NCBI GenBank assembly: GCA_946406115.1
Contig: OX291550.1
Coordinates: forward strand, 4,330,803 to 4,394,802
Direction of reading: 5' to 3'
From: Apoda limacodes
Lineage: Eukaryota; Arthropoda; Insecta; Lepidoptera; Limacodidae
Length of the DNA stretch: 64,000 bases
Each line of letters starts with the position of its first letter. Positions within the stretch are counted from its first letter, which is position 1. The translations under genes were made by a program, and so were the position numbers. Of the stretch, positions 20,161 to 32,005 are shown in pieces. Under the pieces are notes generated by a model that saw nothing but the letters and a program-made list of their open reading frames with translations, was not told where the DNA came from and ran no database searches.

Positions 20161-22459
20161 CACCCAGTATGGCAAATTCTCTACTCAGACTTACAACTTG
20201 TGAGTTTGGGATCGTCATCAATTTTATCAGCTAGTCGTTTAACCGAGTCAAAATGGCCAATCTGGTATCCGGATGCACCCCGCAGATATGGCAGCAGCAC
20301 TCAATATGGGGCAGAAGGTGCGTTTTGTAAACTCTGTTGAGTACACCAAGTTTCTTAGGCGACAGCTTCACCTAGTCTTGCAACTGATCTCAAAACTGAA
20401 AGCTAGAGATGACAACACTAAAGATCCTAATGCTCTTGGGTCCCAATGGTGCGATAAATAGGGTTTTCTTAGTGGTAAACGTGACGGGTCTTTGTGTCTT
20501 CGTACGGTGAAACGGACCAAGTTTTTCCGTCCCTAGTCAGGGACCTTTGACGGAGCGGTCTCAATTTAAGACATAAGTTCGCGATTTTTACAAGAGCTTA
20601 ATATACGTACACGAATTATAGGGCTTGTGAATATTGGTTCGGACTAATACTGTGCGGATTATTGGGGCAGTCATGTTTCGTTGTACGATATCAGACTAGG
20701 CCCAACATTATTCGTTTTCACGGACTGTAAATAAAAGATTGTGTTTATTATAAATATAGATTTTCAGAAGTTTAATTTACCCGGACGATTTCATGAAAGA
20801 TCATTGATCATTAAGATTTTTTCCATGACAGTATTTCTTAGGAAAATATTGCACAGCAAAGAGAATATAATATACTTGCACAGCACAATGTCATTTCAGT
20901 TATTGTTCCTTTTACACAGTCCCTCCGCAGTCATTTTACATGCAGTAAGATCTCACTGACTCTACGTATACATACTGTCGAGTTCACATTATCCAGCGCG
21001 AAACACTACATATATTATTCACCCACCTACTCTAACCTAGCTAGCCATTTTATTTCGAATTCGATTTTAGTTCTGATAATTTAATTGAAGTTTGCATTTT
21101 ATGCACATGTAACAGCTTCTATTTTAAGACATGTTAATAATATAAACTACTGTTATTTACTAACATAGAATTAAGTGTCTTTTTTTTTACTAACAATTTA
21201 TGGACATTGTCTGAAAAAAAATTATATTATTATTTTATTAATAAAAGGGGTATTAAAATATTTCAGTATGTAAAAAGTATAACATTCATTGAATTCTTTG
21301 CTGTGCGCGGTAGCGTGTATCAAAAGAAGTGATGAGTTTTCTGAGTAGACAATCTATGATTTTCACACGTATGTGTAGATAATGAGTGGTTTTACCAATT
21401 TTAAAGCAAGAACAATTTGTAGGTGTGCTCCTCACTAACTACTCACTGGCACATCATGCGCTTTTATTTGTAAGCACGCAATTATATAAATAAGCGAAAA
21501 TTACTTTTAATTTAATCTCAAAACATAATATTTCTTAGATTATTTCTCGCAGATTAATGACCGACCACAGCGCAATGCAGAAAACAAAAAGGCTGCGTTC
21601 GACACCTAGCGCGTTGCAGATAGTTGTAACGGGACGAAACACTTACTTTTCCAGTTAGTGTTTTATATTGAGTTGTGTAGTACTTTGTAGAGTTTGGTGT
21701 ATGAATGCTTTAGGTTTGATTGCATGGTACATTGCTTTGGATAATAATAATAATATATCGTTTATTTATGCCCACAAGTTTAGTAACAGGTAACACTAGA
21801 ATAACTGACACAAATAATAAATTACATTTATGGGAAACTGGAGCTCAAACTAGGCTGAGGCCTGTATTTTAAACATTAATAAGTTTAAAGTATATTTAAC
21901 AATATGAACTTAATTGTCACTAATTCAAAGCAACGCCAACGCTAAAGTTACAAGTCACTAGTATTTAAAACACATACTGCATGCTCTTGGTACATAATAA
22001 ATTGCTCAAAACTATGAATAAAAACAATATAGCAAAAAATATCTTTCTTCTATTAACTTAACATTATTATTTTTCAGGTTTATAAAAGAAAGTAAAAAGA
22101 TTTTTAAAATATATAACAATGTAAGTATGATACTTGTTTCCCACCTAATATGAATAAATCAAGTAGCTCCACGTAAGAGTGTTACAGAGTGTGTCCCAGA
22201 TGTGGCACTCTTTATGTTCATAGTTTTTATTACAGTTTTTAGTTTGTATGCAGAGTTCATCACAGCTCAATCTTCATTTTAGAAGTATGAATTTTCACAA
22301 ATAGATCTCTAAATAAAGATTACCAAAACGTATAAGGCACAAACTTCAATTCCAAATTATTATATTTAAGCTGTAAGCTTTAAATAACTAAAAAAATCTA
22401 TATTTGTTTTATTATTTTAGAAACAAAAACTTACTTTTTATCCGGTCACTAGTAAACAG
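20161..22459. other. Intergenic, no gene recognised
   Basis: 20,161-20,480 is less AT-rich and has a 62-residue frame (20,273-20,461) with a helical-looking C-terminus, but no family I recognise. 20.5-22.4 kb is AT-rich. 21.59-21.63 kb is a short GC-richer patch. No repeat family was named. Confidence 0.35.
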
Positions 22460-22640
22460 AGTCATTCGGTGCAGGCATAGTGGCTCCTAAGACTTCAAAT
22501 ACTTCCGCGTTTATTTTTTTATTCACCTTATATTTTTATTTATTGACTCGCAAATGTGATGAATATCATTGTGTGAAATACTGGCGGTACGAAAATTACA
22601 AACTTCTGTACGAACCCGTACATAAGACAACCTCATGGCA
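22460..22640 (+). mobile_element. Dispersed repeat family B, copy 2 (partial)
   Basis: Carries the TATATTTTTATTTATT, GACTCGCAAATGTGATGAAT and TTGTGTGAAATAC blocks shared with 16.86-16.92 kb. Confidence 0.6.
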
Positions 22641-23071
22641 AAAAAATATCAACAGGAAATAAAAATAATGTTAACTGATATGTGTATTTTGGGAAGTATA
22701 AAATATGTTCATATTACTTTTCCTTATCATCATAAATCTGCAAAGGAAATTTTTGCAAGAGTAAATCTATTTAGTTGGGGCCTCATCGTCTTTCTTATCC
22801 GCTATTTACTTCCTCTTGGAATATTCTTTAACAATGAGTTCAATTTGCATGCAATATTTGTTGTGTCGGAAAAAATTTATATTTGCAACGCTAATATTTG
22901 GGACAACATAGCGGCGAACACCAAAAATGGACAAGATAGATCTTCCATATATAGTTAGTTGCACACCACGTCTCTACAATTCGTCCAAACCACGGTGCAT
23001 GTAACGGTGCCGAATATCAGAAATAAAACAATACGTATCGTGAAAAGATCCGTTTAACTATTATAATAATC
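22641..23071. other. Intergenic, no gene seen
   Basis: A 107-residue frame at 22,635-22,958 has no recognisable domain and overlaps a repeat end; I treat it as chance. Confidence 0.4.
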
Positions 23072-23290
23072 CATTGTACACACCGTGGAGTTTGTGCATG
23101 TATATACATTCTAGACACTGCGGAGTGTGTGCATGTATGTATATACATTGTACACACTGCGGAGTGTGTGAATGTATGTACATTGTACACACTGCGAAGT
23201 GTATGCATGTATGTACATTGTACACACTGCGGAGTGTATGCATCTATGTACATTGTACACATTGCGGAGTGTGTACATGCATGTACATTG
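23072..23290 (+). repeat. 35-bp minisatellite whose unit forms a hairpin
   Basis: About six copies, 35 bp each in the later ones (starts near 23,142, 23,177, 23,212 and 23,247) and slightly longer in the first two. The unit starts TACATTGTACACACTGCGG. Inside it CACACT-GCGG-AGTGTG is a 6-bp stem and TGTACA and TGCATG are palindromes. The frames of up to 142 residues across this array are artefacts. Confidence 0.92.
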
Positions 23291-23329
23291 CTCAGAATAT
23301 AAACTACGCAACTGGCAGCATAATACTTC

Positions 23330-23440
23330 AAACTTGTGTACATATATCGCGTAGCCTGTCTACGCCACGTAGCCATCAAAACTATTCGTAGCAAAGCAAA
23401 GTTAACCACAGAACTTGTAGCAGGTCGGCAAGTTGTGTCA
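23330..23440 (-). repeat. Dispersed repeat family D, copy 2
   Basis: The reverse complement reads TACGAATAGTTTTGATGGCT then ACGTGGCGTAGACAGGCTAC, matching 8,915-8,965. Confidence 0.6.
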
Positions 23441-23989
23441 TACAAACAAGAAATAGATTGAATATCTTCATAAATTATTTGAAATAGAGTATCTTCTTTA
23501 CCATCATAAATGACAATTCTCCATTATCAGCTTTTAGAAAATCTATAAAAGTCTTGAACAGCATAATGGTTAACTTTCCAAATGTACCTGTTAGCTGTGT
23601 GTTATTGTCACAAGCACTCGGAACTTTACGAAACTGTCCGTATATAGCTAATGGAATGTTCAGGTATAAACTTTAAACAACGATATTTCACTGCAGAGTC
23701 AAGTTTTTAATAGGAGTTTGCTGAAAATCTAAAACATTTTGCTGTCATTTCAAAAAGAATTATATGAAGAAAGGGTAAATAGCTAACTTGTTGTTGACTT
23801 ACCTTTCTGTCTTTTGATTTTTGAAATTTGCCTTAAAACGGAAACTAGAAAAAGAGTATATTATTATATTATATTATTATAGACTAATATATAATTATAT
23901 TATTAATTTTTATAAAATTAATTACATAACGTCATCAAAGGTTGCATATTGAAAACCGTAACATTTAATACCGTCAGTGCTGGCTGTTT
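23441..23989. other. Intergenic, no gene seen
   Basis: AT-rich, with TATTATATTATATTATTAT-like low complexity near 23,860-23,920. Confidence 0.4.
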
Positions 23990-24180
23990 GACATATGACA
24001 GCAGTCGTCAAGCCAAGTCAGAGGCCTTACGGGTGGCTTACAAATTCTGACAGTCGAGAGGCCACTATCTCGACAACCTTCGCCAATCCGCATAAGGCCA
24101 GCGTGGTGGACTATGGCCTAAGCCTCCTTTGAGGAGTGGCCTTCTCCCCTTCTGCGGCTAAAACCAGGGGAGCTACTCAC
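23990..24180 (+). mobile_element. SINE tail copy
   Basis: GTCAAGCCAAGTCAGAGGCC, GACAGTCGAGAGGCCACTAT, CCAATCCGCATAAGGCCAGC and GTGGTGGACTATGGCCTAAG are typical of abundant lepidopteran SINEs. The downstream 65-residue frame (24,197-24,394) begins with a hydrophobic stretch but has nothing else to support it. Confidence 0.7.
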
Positions 24181-24629
24181 TATAAAAAATAAACGGGTGT
24201 TACCACGATACGTTTTTCTCGTTTTTCTTTTGTTTCCTATATTATTCCGATATGACTGCGCCGAAGAAGGTATTGAAAATATTAGTTCAAGTGAGTTACT
24301 TAGTTATCTTTATTTGAGATTAATACTGCTCGCATTTCAAATTGTCAAGTTCGTTTCTGGGCTATGCACACTACATCAAAGTAGTAGGTATTAACTAATT
24401 ATTTTGGCTTTCGCGACTATTTTTTTTAACAGCTGGCTAAAAAATGCGGTGTCCAGTTCTTTATGACTATTATAAGCACTCAAGTAGATGGGAGGAGTTA
24501 TGTTAACAATAAAATAACGCACTTATTATTGGCCCTGTCGTAATACATGCAATATTAGTATATAGTTTATCGTTGCACCAAGTGGAAAGTGACATGTTGC
24601 TGTACGGAGTGTTACTTTGGAGCCCTAGC

Positions 24630-24999
24630 ACCAAACAAATAGATATTAATAGAATTGTTCGAAATGATGCCCATGGCTACTTTCTACCATCGCACCGCTC
24701 GCCATCGGCAGGGAATTCATTCTCACACTTTAGAACCTAAATGGTCGCGTACAGTGCGGTTTCAGAGAAACTTCCTCCCGCGAACGCTTAAGTTGTGGAA
24801 TGAGCTCCCTGCCAAGGTTTTCTGCAAGGACTACAGTATGGAGTTCTTCAAGAAAGAAGTTATTAGATTTCTGAAGGGTCGGCAACGCGCAATTGATACC
24901 CCTGGTGTTGCAAGCGTCCATAGGCTACGGTGACCACTTACCATCAGGCGGGCCGTAAGCTTGTTTGCCACCTTAGTGGTATAAAAAAAAAAAAAAACA
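24630..24999 (+). pseudogene. LINE RT C-terminus with 3' UTR and poly(A)
   Basis: The frame ending at 24,933 contains HRTARHRQG, RFQRNFLPRTLKLWNELPAK and FFKKEVIRFLKGRQRAIDTP, the usual end of an abundant lepidopteran CR1/Jockey-superfamily LINE. A frameshift lies just before it: the HGYFLP part upstream is in another frame. The stop is followed by CCACTTACCATCAGGCGGGC, TTGTTTGCCACCTTAGTGG and an A15 tail. This is a 5'-truncated, dead copy. Related pieces lie at 18.3, 20.1 and 37.9 kb, all in the opposite orientation. Confidence 0.85.
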
Positions 25000-26457
25000 G
25001 ATTTTTAAAAACACGAGTGTGTCGAGAAGTTATTCTTCACAAGAACAATAAACTGCATTTTTTTAACTGCAGCGAGAAAAGTCGAAAACAAGTAGAGAAA
25101 ATATGACTAACAGTCATGATTTGCCGTACGCTTTCAAATATCTCCCTAGTTAACGTATTTTTAGGTCGTTTTCCTTATTAAGCATGTTTTACAATTAAAA
25201 AATATAATTTTTAGGAAAATTATAAAAAAATCTGTATTGTATACCTACCTACCTACTTATGTTTGTTGAAAGAAAAAAATGTTTTTTTAAAGAAAATTAT
25301 TTTAAGATACTTTGATTTATAAAAAAGTACGTTTCTAAGATCTTTTGTTAAGTTTATAATATGTACTAACGGCAGAATTTCAAAAGAAAATAAGATCAAT
25401 TTTATTTTAAAGTATTTTCTGTAAGCTTCCTTTATTCTTTTCCTTTTTAGAAAAGCGGAACTGAAAGAAACGCACTTTGCCCTTTGTCGTATTTAAGTTG
25501 ATATTGATAAGCCCTTTTATGATTCCTTGTACTGCGAAATATTGACTTAAATATTTTGTAATCATTAACAATAAAATATTCTTTAAATTACCATAAAATT
25601 AAGTAACTTATTTTTACATACACTGTTTCTTTTACTTATTTTAATAACTCATGGATGTTACTAGATGTTTTGTAATTTTATACAAATGCGTTTAATTTTT
25701 TGTCCGTCACTTGTATAGCTGTAGCTTAGTTAAAATTTAGCCTAAAAATGCATCTTCCAAAATATTACTTCTTAAAGTACGTATACATTACTGCCCCGGT
25801 TCGTAGTGACCGCGTTGCTGGCAGTGCTGATGATGGCAAAAAGCGCAGCTCTGGAGAATCAACAACTCGGGTCAACATTCAGCAACAGTCCGTGATGGAC
25901 AAACTAAAATAAATTTATAGCGACTTATAAACGGGCAGCAAGATGGTCTAGACAAGAATGATTGAAGGACGAAAGTGTAACTAAGCTTAGCTCGAGGCCA
26001 TCATAGCTTGACAAGGAGCGCAGTCATTGCCCACAAAGGCTTGTTTAGTGATTTATTGGAACATTGCGAATAATTTAAATAAAACTAGCTAAGAAGGTTG
26101 ACTTTGCTAGAAGAATGATCAAGTATCAAGCATCTTTGAGTAAAATACATTAGTGTACAGATATGAGAAGTTAAATTTAGTTGATCATGCTTCTTTGCTC
26201 AAGCTTAGCCATTTCTCAAGTCAGTGGAATCAGCTGAACGAACGACGGCAGCAATATTTTTTCAGTCTCTAGAGTAATATAAAAATAAATTTGATCTTCC
26301 TTCTGTCCGATAAAAAAGGTTTTGTAATCAGAGCGAGAAATGTAAACGTGATGTCTTCTGTGTTATAGTTCCCGCAAGAGATTTCTCATTTTATACAAGA
26401 GATAGTAACAAATATGAGAACGAGAAAAAAGTTTGAACATACTTCGGACTTAAAAAA
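25000..26457. other. Intergenic, no gene recognised
   Basis: AT-rich apart from 25,795-26,000, which is GC-richer and may be an old repeat. It has no readable frame. Confidence 0.35.
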
Positions 26458-27110
26458 CCGGCCTAGAAGTGAATCCGGCTCACGCACCGAGGGTTTCGTA
26501 CAAACTTATTATATGTAAATAGTTATTCCATTATGCGATCAAGACTCACAGGCCTTAATTATCAGTTTTTTATTGTGATGTAACATCTTGCTTCATGCCA
26601 AATTTCATGATTGTAGGTCAACGGAAAGTCCTTCATAGGTTTTGATTTATTTGTCACATTATGAAAATAAAATGACTATATTTTGAGCATATAAAGGAAC
26701 TTGATTTTTTATAACTTTAAGTGACCGTAGACTTAAATATTTGATATTCATTTTAACTTAATACCTCCATGCGTTCTTGAGTAAAAGAGTCTCGACTGAC
26801 AAACCTTTTTGCATATGTCATATAACAATAAATTAACGAATTTTAAATATTTTCCTATATTTCTGATGTTACCTTGCTTCGTGTCAAATTTTGTGATTCT
26901 AAGACAACGGAAAGTACTCTATAGATTTTGATTTATTTCTGAAAGCCAAATATGCAACAAAATTGCTGTATTTTGGGCATATTTTTTTATTGCGTTGACT
27001 AAGAAGCTTGTCTTTTTTACATCTTTAACGGACCGTAGACTTTAGTATTTGGTATTAATTTCAACTTGATACCTTCACGCATGTGACGATACTAATATTT
27101 TTCCCTTAAC
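26458..27110 (+). mobile_element. Dispersed repeat family E, copy with internal duplication
   Basis: Starts CCGGCCTAGAAGTGAATCCG...GAGGGTTTCGTAC, a diverged form of the GGCCAAGTGCGAG head. Inside, a segment of about 287 bp occurs twice: CTTGCTTCATGCCAAATTTC near 26,588 and CTTGCTTCGTGTCAAATTTT near 26,875, each followed by CAACGGAAAGT, TTTTGATTTATTT and GACCGTAGACTT. No coding capacity. Confidence 0.7.
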
Positions 27111-29240
27111 ATTTTGTAATGCAATGTTTTTATTAAAGTTTTAGCGCGAAGTTTTACATTAGTAAACAATTCTCAATAAACTTAATACCTAAAGCAAAAT
27201 GCATCTTTAAATTAGAATGGCGCGTTTACATAGACATGTTCAGTAATTTTATAAATTAGCTGAAGGGTTTTGATTTATTTTATGAAAGGTTTGAAGCTAA
27301 CAAAAGGTTGAATACCGATGACTGAAATGTAAAATATTACATTATAAACTTACGAATCATAAACATCAACACAAAATTAATTGTCAAATGTAGGTAGTAA
27401 TCTAACTCCCGATTTATGGATTCGGACCTTGGACAAAATGAGGTTGCGTAAGTTTTGAATCAGTGGCGCGAGTATGGATGCTTTAAAACTTACTGTGATT
27501 GGATGTTTTTTAGGAAGGCAAGTTCATTGGAGGACGTTTTAAGACAATCGCTGATTGGTGGTAAAGTGATATAGAAATGCAAGCACGTAATTACTCTTTG
27601 AGGTAGTTTCATAACTATTACTCGAATAAAATTTTATTCAGGAAATTAAACGTAGGATAAATCGGAGACCCTCTAGATAGTAGTTGTTTCGTTATCCGCG
27701 GTTTTCTTTTCTTATTTATTTTATTGCCTTAGTTAAATAGTAATGTTACTCTTATTGGGAGTTCTATAATGGTGAGTATAACCGCGTTAGTTTTTTTGAA
27801 CTTACCCGGGATTTGTTACAACTTTACGAACATTTAGAACATAATATTAATATTCTAATAGTTCAGGATAATTAGGCCGTTTTATCGAAACCTTTCATAT
27901 TAATCTAGTACTCTATAATAATACCCCAACCAACATAACTAGAATTATACTTAAAAGATATTATTTTTTCTTTGTTAAAATTAATTAAGGCTGGACATCC
28001 GTCCAGAATAAAAAAAATAGGATGGCGGGGGGGGGTTTGACATGTGTGGTGAGAAGGTTGCTACAGAGGGCTTACTGGTGATAAAAGTGCGTGGTCTTAT
28101 ACATACAAAACATTCAATTGCCGTCATTGAAATTGTCGAAACGCTGCCCGACCAATAGTCTATATTCTACGCTTGTGGGTCTCTAGAAGATAGGAACCAC
28201 GTGGAGTTAAACTGCAGCTAAATCGTGCCACCATTACTGGTTAGTAAATACTTTTATATTAGAAGTTACAGTGAAAATATTGTGTGTTCGTTGTGAAATT
28301 CTTTAGGTTGTGTTTTAAAAATATTTAAATTAATGTTAAAACATCCAAGTGACGGGCTCGCTTTTGCCGGTTAGAAATGTATGGTAGAAAGAAATCTCAA
28401 TCACCTCAGTAGAAAGGAATATATTAACGGACCTTGTTTCTAGCACATAAATAATAAAAAGATAAATCTTCTATAAAAGTAGAAGTAGGAACAAAGAATA
28501 TACAAGCCATAATAATTATATAGCCCACTAAAAAACTAGGTCTGCCAAGAGATACAGTAATCCATCCTTAGCGACGTTAGTAGGGTTTTACTATTTGGGC
28601 TGGTTAGCTAGTGTAGGTAAGCGTTGATGATCATCGTAAGGGGGCGCCCCTTAAACCTACTTTCAGGTCGCAAGTCCTGAACACATAGCTACCTAGTTCC
28701 CACTCTACAAAACGAATGGATTAAGCATTCGTATGGATTTTACTTTCAAATTTGGAAGTAGCAAAAATTAGGATTCCCTAAGTAGAGAAGACAGAAAAAT
28801 CATATAACTCTTTAGTACCTATGTCCTTTAGTTCTGATATTCGCGTATTTGCTTTGTTTAGGTGTTTTAGTATTGAGTTTAGAAGTGGTAAACACTCAAA
28901 GTAGGCATTATTCATGGTCGTAGTTTTAGCTGTATTTATTTTCTTGACTATTTCCTTTTACGATTATTTTGTATACTATTTATTGCTATATTACTCTGAT
29001 GTACCTCTTAACCAACTGTATTTACTACTTATTTAACACAACGGTTTTCGGGTCCTACCATTTTTGACGATCACGCTTGGCCAAATAAGATAATTATCTA
29101 CATCAAATTATTAGATTCTTTTGATTTCTCGCGTTGAGTGATAGTGGGCTGTGAGGTTTTTTTAGAACATTTTAATAACTAATAACTAATTAATAGATTT
29201 ATATTTTAAATAAAGAGGGGGACGTTACAGAGAATGCACA
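27111..29240. other. Intergenic, no gene recognised
   Basis: AT-rich. There is a G10 run at about 28,026-28,036. 28,560-28,760 is GC-richer without an open frame. No named repeat. Confidence 0.35.
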
Positions 29241-29258
29241 TTGATACTTCGGTATCAA
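29241..29258. repeat. Perfect hairpin with a TTCG tetraloop
   Basis: TTGATAC-TTCG-GTATCAA: seven base pairs closed by C-G around UUCG, the most stable class of RNA tetraloop. Nothing around it shows that it is transcribed. Confidence 0.7.
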
Positions 29259-29424
29259 ATTTTCGACATAGCTTCAATACACCGAACATATTACGACCAC
29301 AGACTACATTATAACAAAAGTGGTTCGAGACCGTATTGTTGCCTGGCGTTTTGTTAATCTAATGAAAAATAAAGGCAACCACTCATACCGAAAACACTAA
29401 CAGAAAAGAAAATTTGCTTGCTTG

Positions 29425-29600
29425 GTTACAAGGAAATAGCTTAGAAGCTAATACGAAGATGCAGATAAAATTGGTAAAACTTATAAACCAGCAAAACTGC
29501 CCTATGCAATCGACGAACTGGCTCTGGCATATGGTCCTCGCGTACTAAAAACTTTCAAATTCAACAGCCAAAATAACGTGATTAGGTTGAGTTTGGCACG
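29425..29600 (+). pseudogene. Possible DDE transposase relic (IS630/Tc1-like type)
   Basis: Two frames together give ENLLAWLQGNSLEANTKMQI and then KPAKLPYAIDELALAYGPRV plus L. The spacing WLQ...(short helix)...YAIDELA..YG..VL resembles the region before the last catalytic residue of DDE superfamily endonucleases common in arthropod genomes. It is broken by a frame change and stops short of the PPYH motif. The match is by eye and short. Confidence 0.35.
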
Positions 29601-29604
29601 GGGT

Positions 29605-29800
29605 AGCCGTCACCCTGAATTGACACATAGGCTACTTTTTATCCCGAACAATTCAAAAGTTTCAGCGGGAATAACTATAACCGAGCCTAAATGAACTGAA
29701 GCTTGCTAGATCAAACTTTATTAGTATAATTAAGGAGTTTATAACGAAGTTCCACGCCGATAGCTGAATTTAAGGCGGGCGCAGCCGCTGGCAAAATTTA
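29605..29800 (-). mobile_element. Dispersed repeat family C copy
   Basis: ACACATAGGCTACTTTTTAT, TTTCAGCGGGAATAACTATA, CCACGCCGATAGCTGAATTT and GGCGGGCGCAGCCGCTGGC are the family C blocks in the same order as at 12.8-13.04 kb. Confidence 0.7.
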
Positions 29801-29943
29801 GCAAGTAAACCAAATAAATGTCTGAGTTACATACCGCCATATCACATTTCGTCAGTATAGTTACATTATCATTTATCACATTTCGTCAGTAGTGTTACAT
29901 TAACTCGGCAGAAGATAAGCTAAAGCAAAATGTATTCAAAAAA

Positions 29944-30575
29944 AACGGCCAAGTGCGAGTTGGACTCGCCCACCGAGGGTTTCGTACCTACCACCATTTA
30001 TGTAATCTACAAACACAAACAAAAATATTTTTATATTTGAGTTGATTGAATGAAAGGTGAATTGCGGTTTACGATTTATAACGTATTAAAAAAAAAACTA
30101 CTTACTAGATGTCGTTCAAACCAATTTTCGGTCGAAGTTTGCATGGTACTGTACATCATATATTTTTGAGTTTTATCATTCTCTTATTTTAGAAGTTACA
30201 GGGGGCACACATTTCACCACTTTGGAAATGTCTCTCGCGCAAACTATTCAGTTTAGAAAAAAAATGATATGAGAAACCTCAATATCATTTTTGAAGACCT
30301 TTTCAAAGATTCCCCCCACACGTATAGGTTTGATGAAAAAAAATATTTTGAGTTTCAGTTCTAAGTATGGGGAACCCCAAAAATTTATTGTTTTTTTTTT
30401 CTATTTTGTGAGAAAATCTTAATGCGGTTCACAGAATACATCTACTTACCAAGTTTTAACAGTATAGTTCTTATATTTTCGGAAAAAAATGGCTGTGACT
30501 TACGGACGGACAGACAGACATGACGAATCTATAAGGGTTCCGTTTTTTGCCATTTGGCTACGGAACCCTAAAAAC
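29944..30575 (+). mobile_element. Dispersed repeat family E, near-complete copy
   Basis: Runs from CGGCCAAGTGCGAGTTGGAC, CCACCGAGGGTTTCGTACC to ACGGACGGACAGACAGACAT, GACGAATCTATAAGGGTTCC and TTGGCTACGGAACCCTAAAA. About 630 bp with no protein. One of the commonest repeats in moth and butterfly genomes; I cannot assign its transposon class from sequence alone. Confidence 0.75.
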
Positions 30576-30919
30576 CTTCATTCAAAATACACAACAAAAA
30601 ATAATTAGTTTGTAGAATAATAAAATAAAAGTCATACTGCAGAATAAATGTTACTTTGTATGAAAAAAGATAACTCGCTTGATAAAGGAGGAAAAGAAAA
30701 TAGAACATGACGTTGTCTTATGTCAGACGAGGATCGCGAGATCCAAGTATGTGGATTGTCTTAAGAGATGTTCAAGATTGACCAAATAATACGTAGGTGT
30801 CATGCCAGTGAAGTGTATTACAAACTGTTAGTACCAACTTCAAACTATAATTCAAATCAGATTTTTGGAAATATGTAATTATTTTTACGTTTTTAGTGCA
30901 TCTTTTGCACTTCGTCTTC

Positions 30920-31185
30920 ATCTTTTTGAAGCCGTTTTTTTATGATAAAAAGTTTTTATCTTTTACTTTTGATTGACGAATTGCTTTTTTGTACACGAAA
31001 ACCATCCGTACTCATAACAAAATTTTAAACAATCATCAACGTAAAAGGTGTATTACCAGTTCCAAATTAACACCAACTTTGGAAATCCGTCTATATATGA
31101 CGGAGTTATGCGAACAGACAGACAGAATCATATAAGCATCCGAATTTAGTACCTCCTCCTTTTTTGAAGTCAGTTAACAATTGAT
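30920..31185 (+). mobile_element. Dispersed repeat with GAAGTCAGTTAA end
   Basis: Contains TTTTTGAAGCCG, GACGGAGTTATGCGAACAGA, CAGACAGA and ends ACCTCCTCCTTTTTTGAAGT-CAGTTAA. The same end is at 553-577. Confidence 0.6.
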
Positions 31186-31779
31186 TTTTAACATTTTATT
31201 CGTTTAATATGAGGTACGGTCAATAGTCATTATAAAAGTTAAAGATTTTTTTAGTATTTACAACTTTCTGATTAGACTTTTTTTCTATAAAATCAATTTG
31301 TTAGCCACAAATCGCTGAAAACCACTTTTCACCCCCTTCCGGTTAAATTCAGCTGTTTTTATTATTTTTCCCGAGTAATATATTTTTTTTCCTATATTTC
31401 CAAAAAAAATTTATTTTTCAATACACTTGCTTTTAAATTGGCTCTAATTTCACCGCAATTAGGCACATAATGACACCTGTAATCAAACTATGACTTTTTC
31501 AGTGCTATTATTCACAAGTGACTTATAGAGTTTTTTTTATATTATTGGTTAAGTTCCTTTGTTTTTAAAAAGTTTCGATACAAAGAAGATCGTGTTCAGT
31601 ACAAATTTTAATGTACCTATTGTTTGCTCATTTTATACAACTTCGTATTTAAATAGATAATTTCAACTTAACTTTACTCTATTAGAGTAACTTTTATTTT
31701 CTCTGTAATAAAGAAAACTTCAAAATCCCCATTTTGTACGTGGCTAAAACGCTATCCGCGAAAAGCCAAAACTTCATTC
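31186..31779. other. Intergenic, no gene seen
   Basis: AT-rich filler, no repeat named. Confidence 0.35.
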
Positions 31780-32005
31780 TTCAGTCTATATATCTATAGT
31801 TCGTTTAAGCTCGGTTAAAGTTATTCCCGCGGGAACTTTTGAATTTTTCGGGATAAAATAAAATAGCCAATATTCCAGGACCTAATCTATAGGTGTGCCA
31901 AGTTTCATCCCGATTCGTCCAGTGGCTAAAGCGTTATTGAGTAACAAACATACATCGAGACATTATTAAAAACTTTCACATTAATATTATTAGTAAGATT
32001 AACTG
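31780..32005 (+). mobile_element. Dispersed repeat family C copy
   Basis: GTTTAAGCTCGGTTAAAGTT, CCCGCGGGAACTTTTGAATT, CCAGGACCTAATCTATAGGT, TTTCATCCCGATTCGTCCAG and ATTAATATTATTAGTAAGAT mirror the copy at 12.7-12.9 kb in the other orientation. Confidence 0.75.

Noticed and set aside
23017..23445. 142-residue cysteine/histidine-rich frame
   Set aside because: Translation of the 35-bp minisatellite; frames on both strands look alike because the unit is palindromic.
24197..24394. Small secreted protein (hydrophobic N-terminus)
   Set aside because: A 65-codon frame directly after a SINE tail, no domain, AT-rich codons; hydrophobic starts are common in such DNA.
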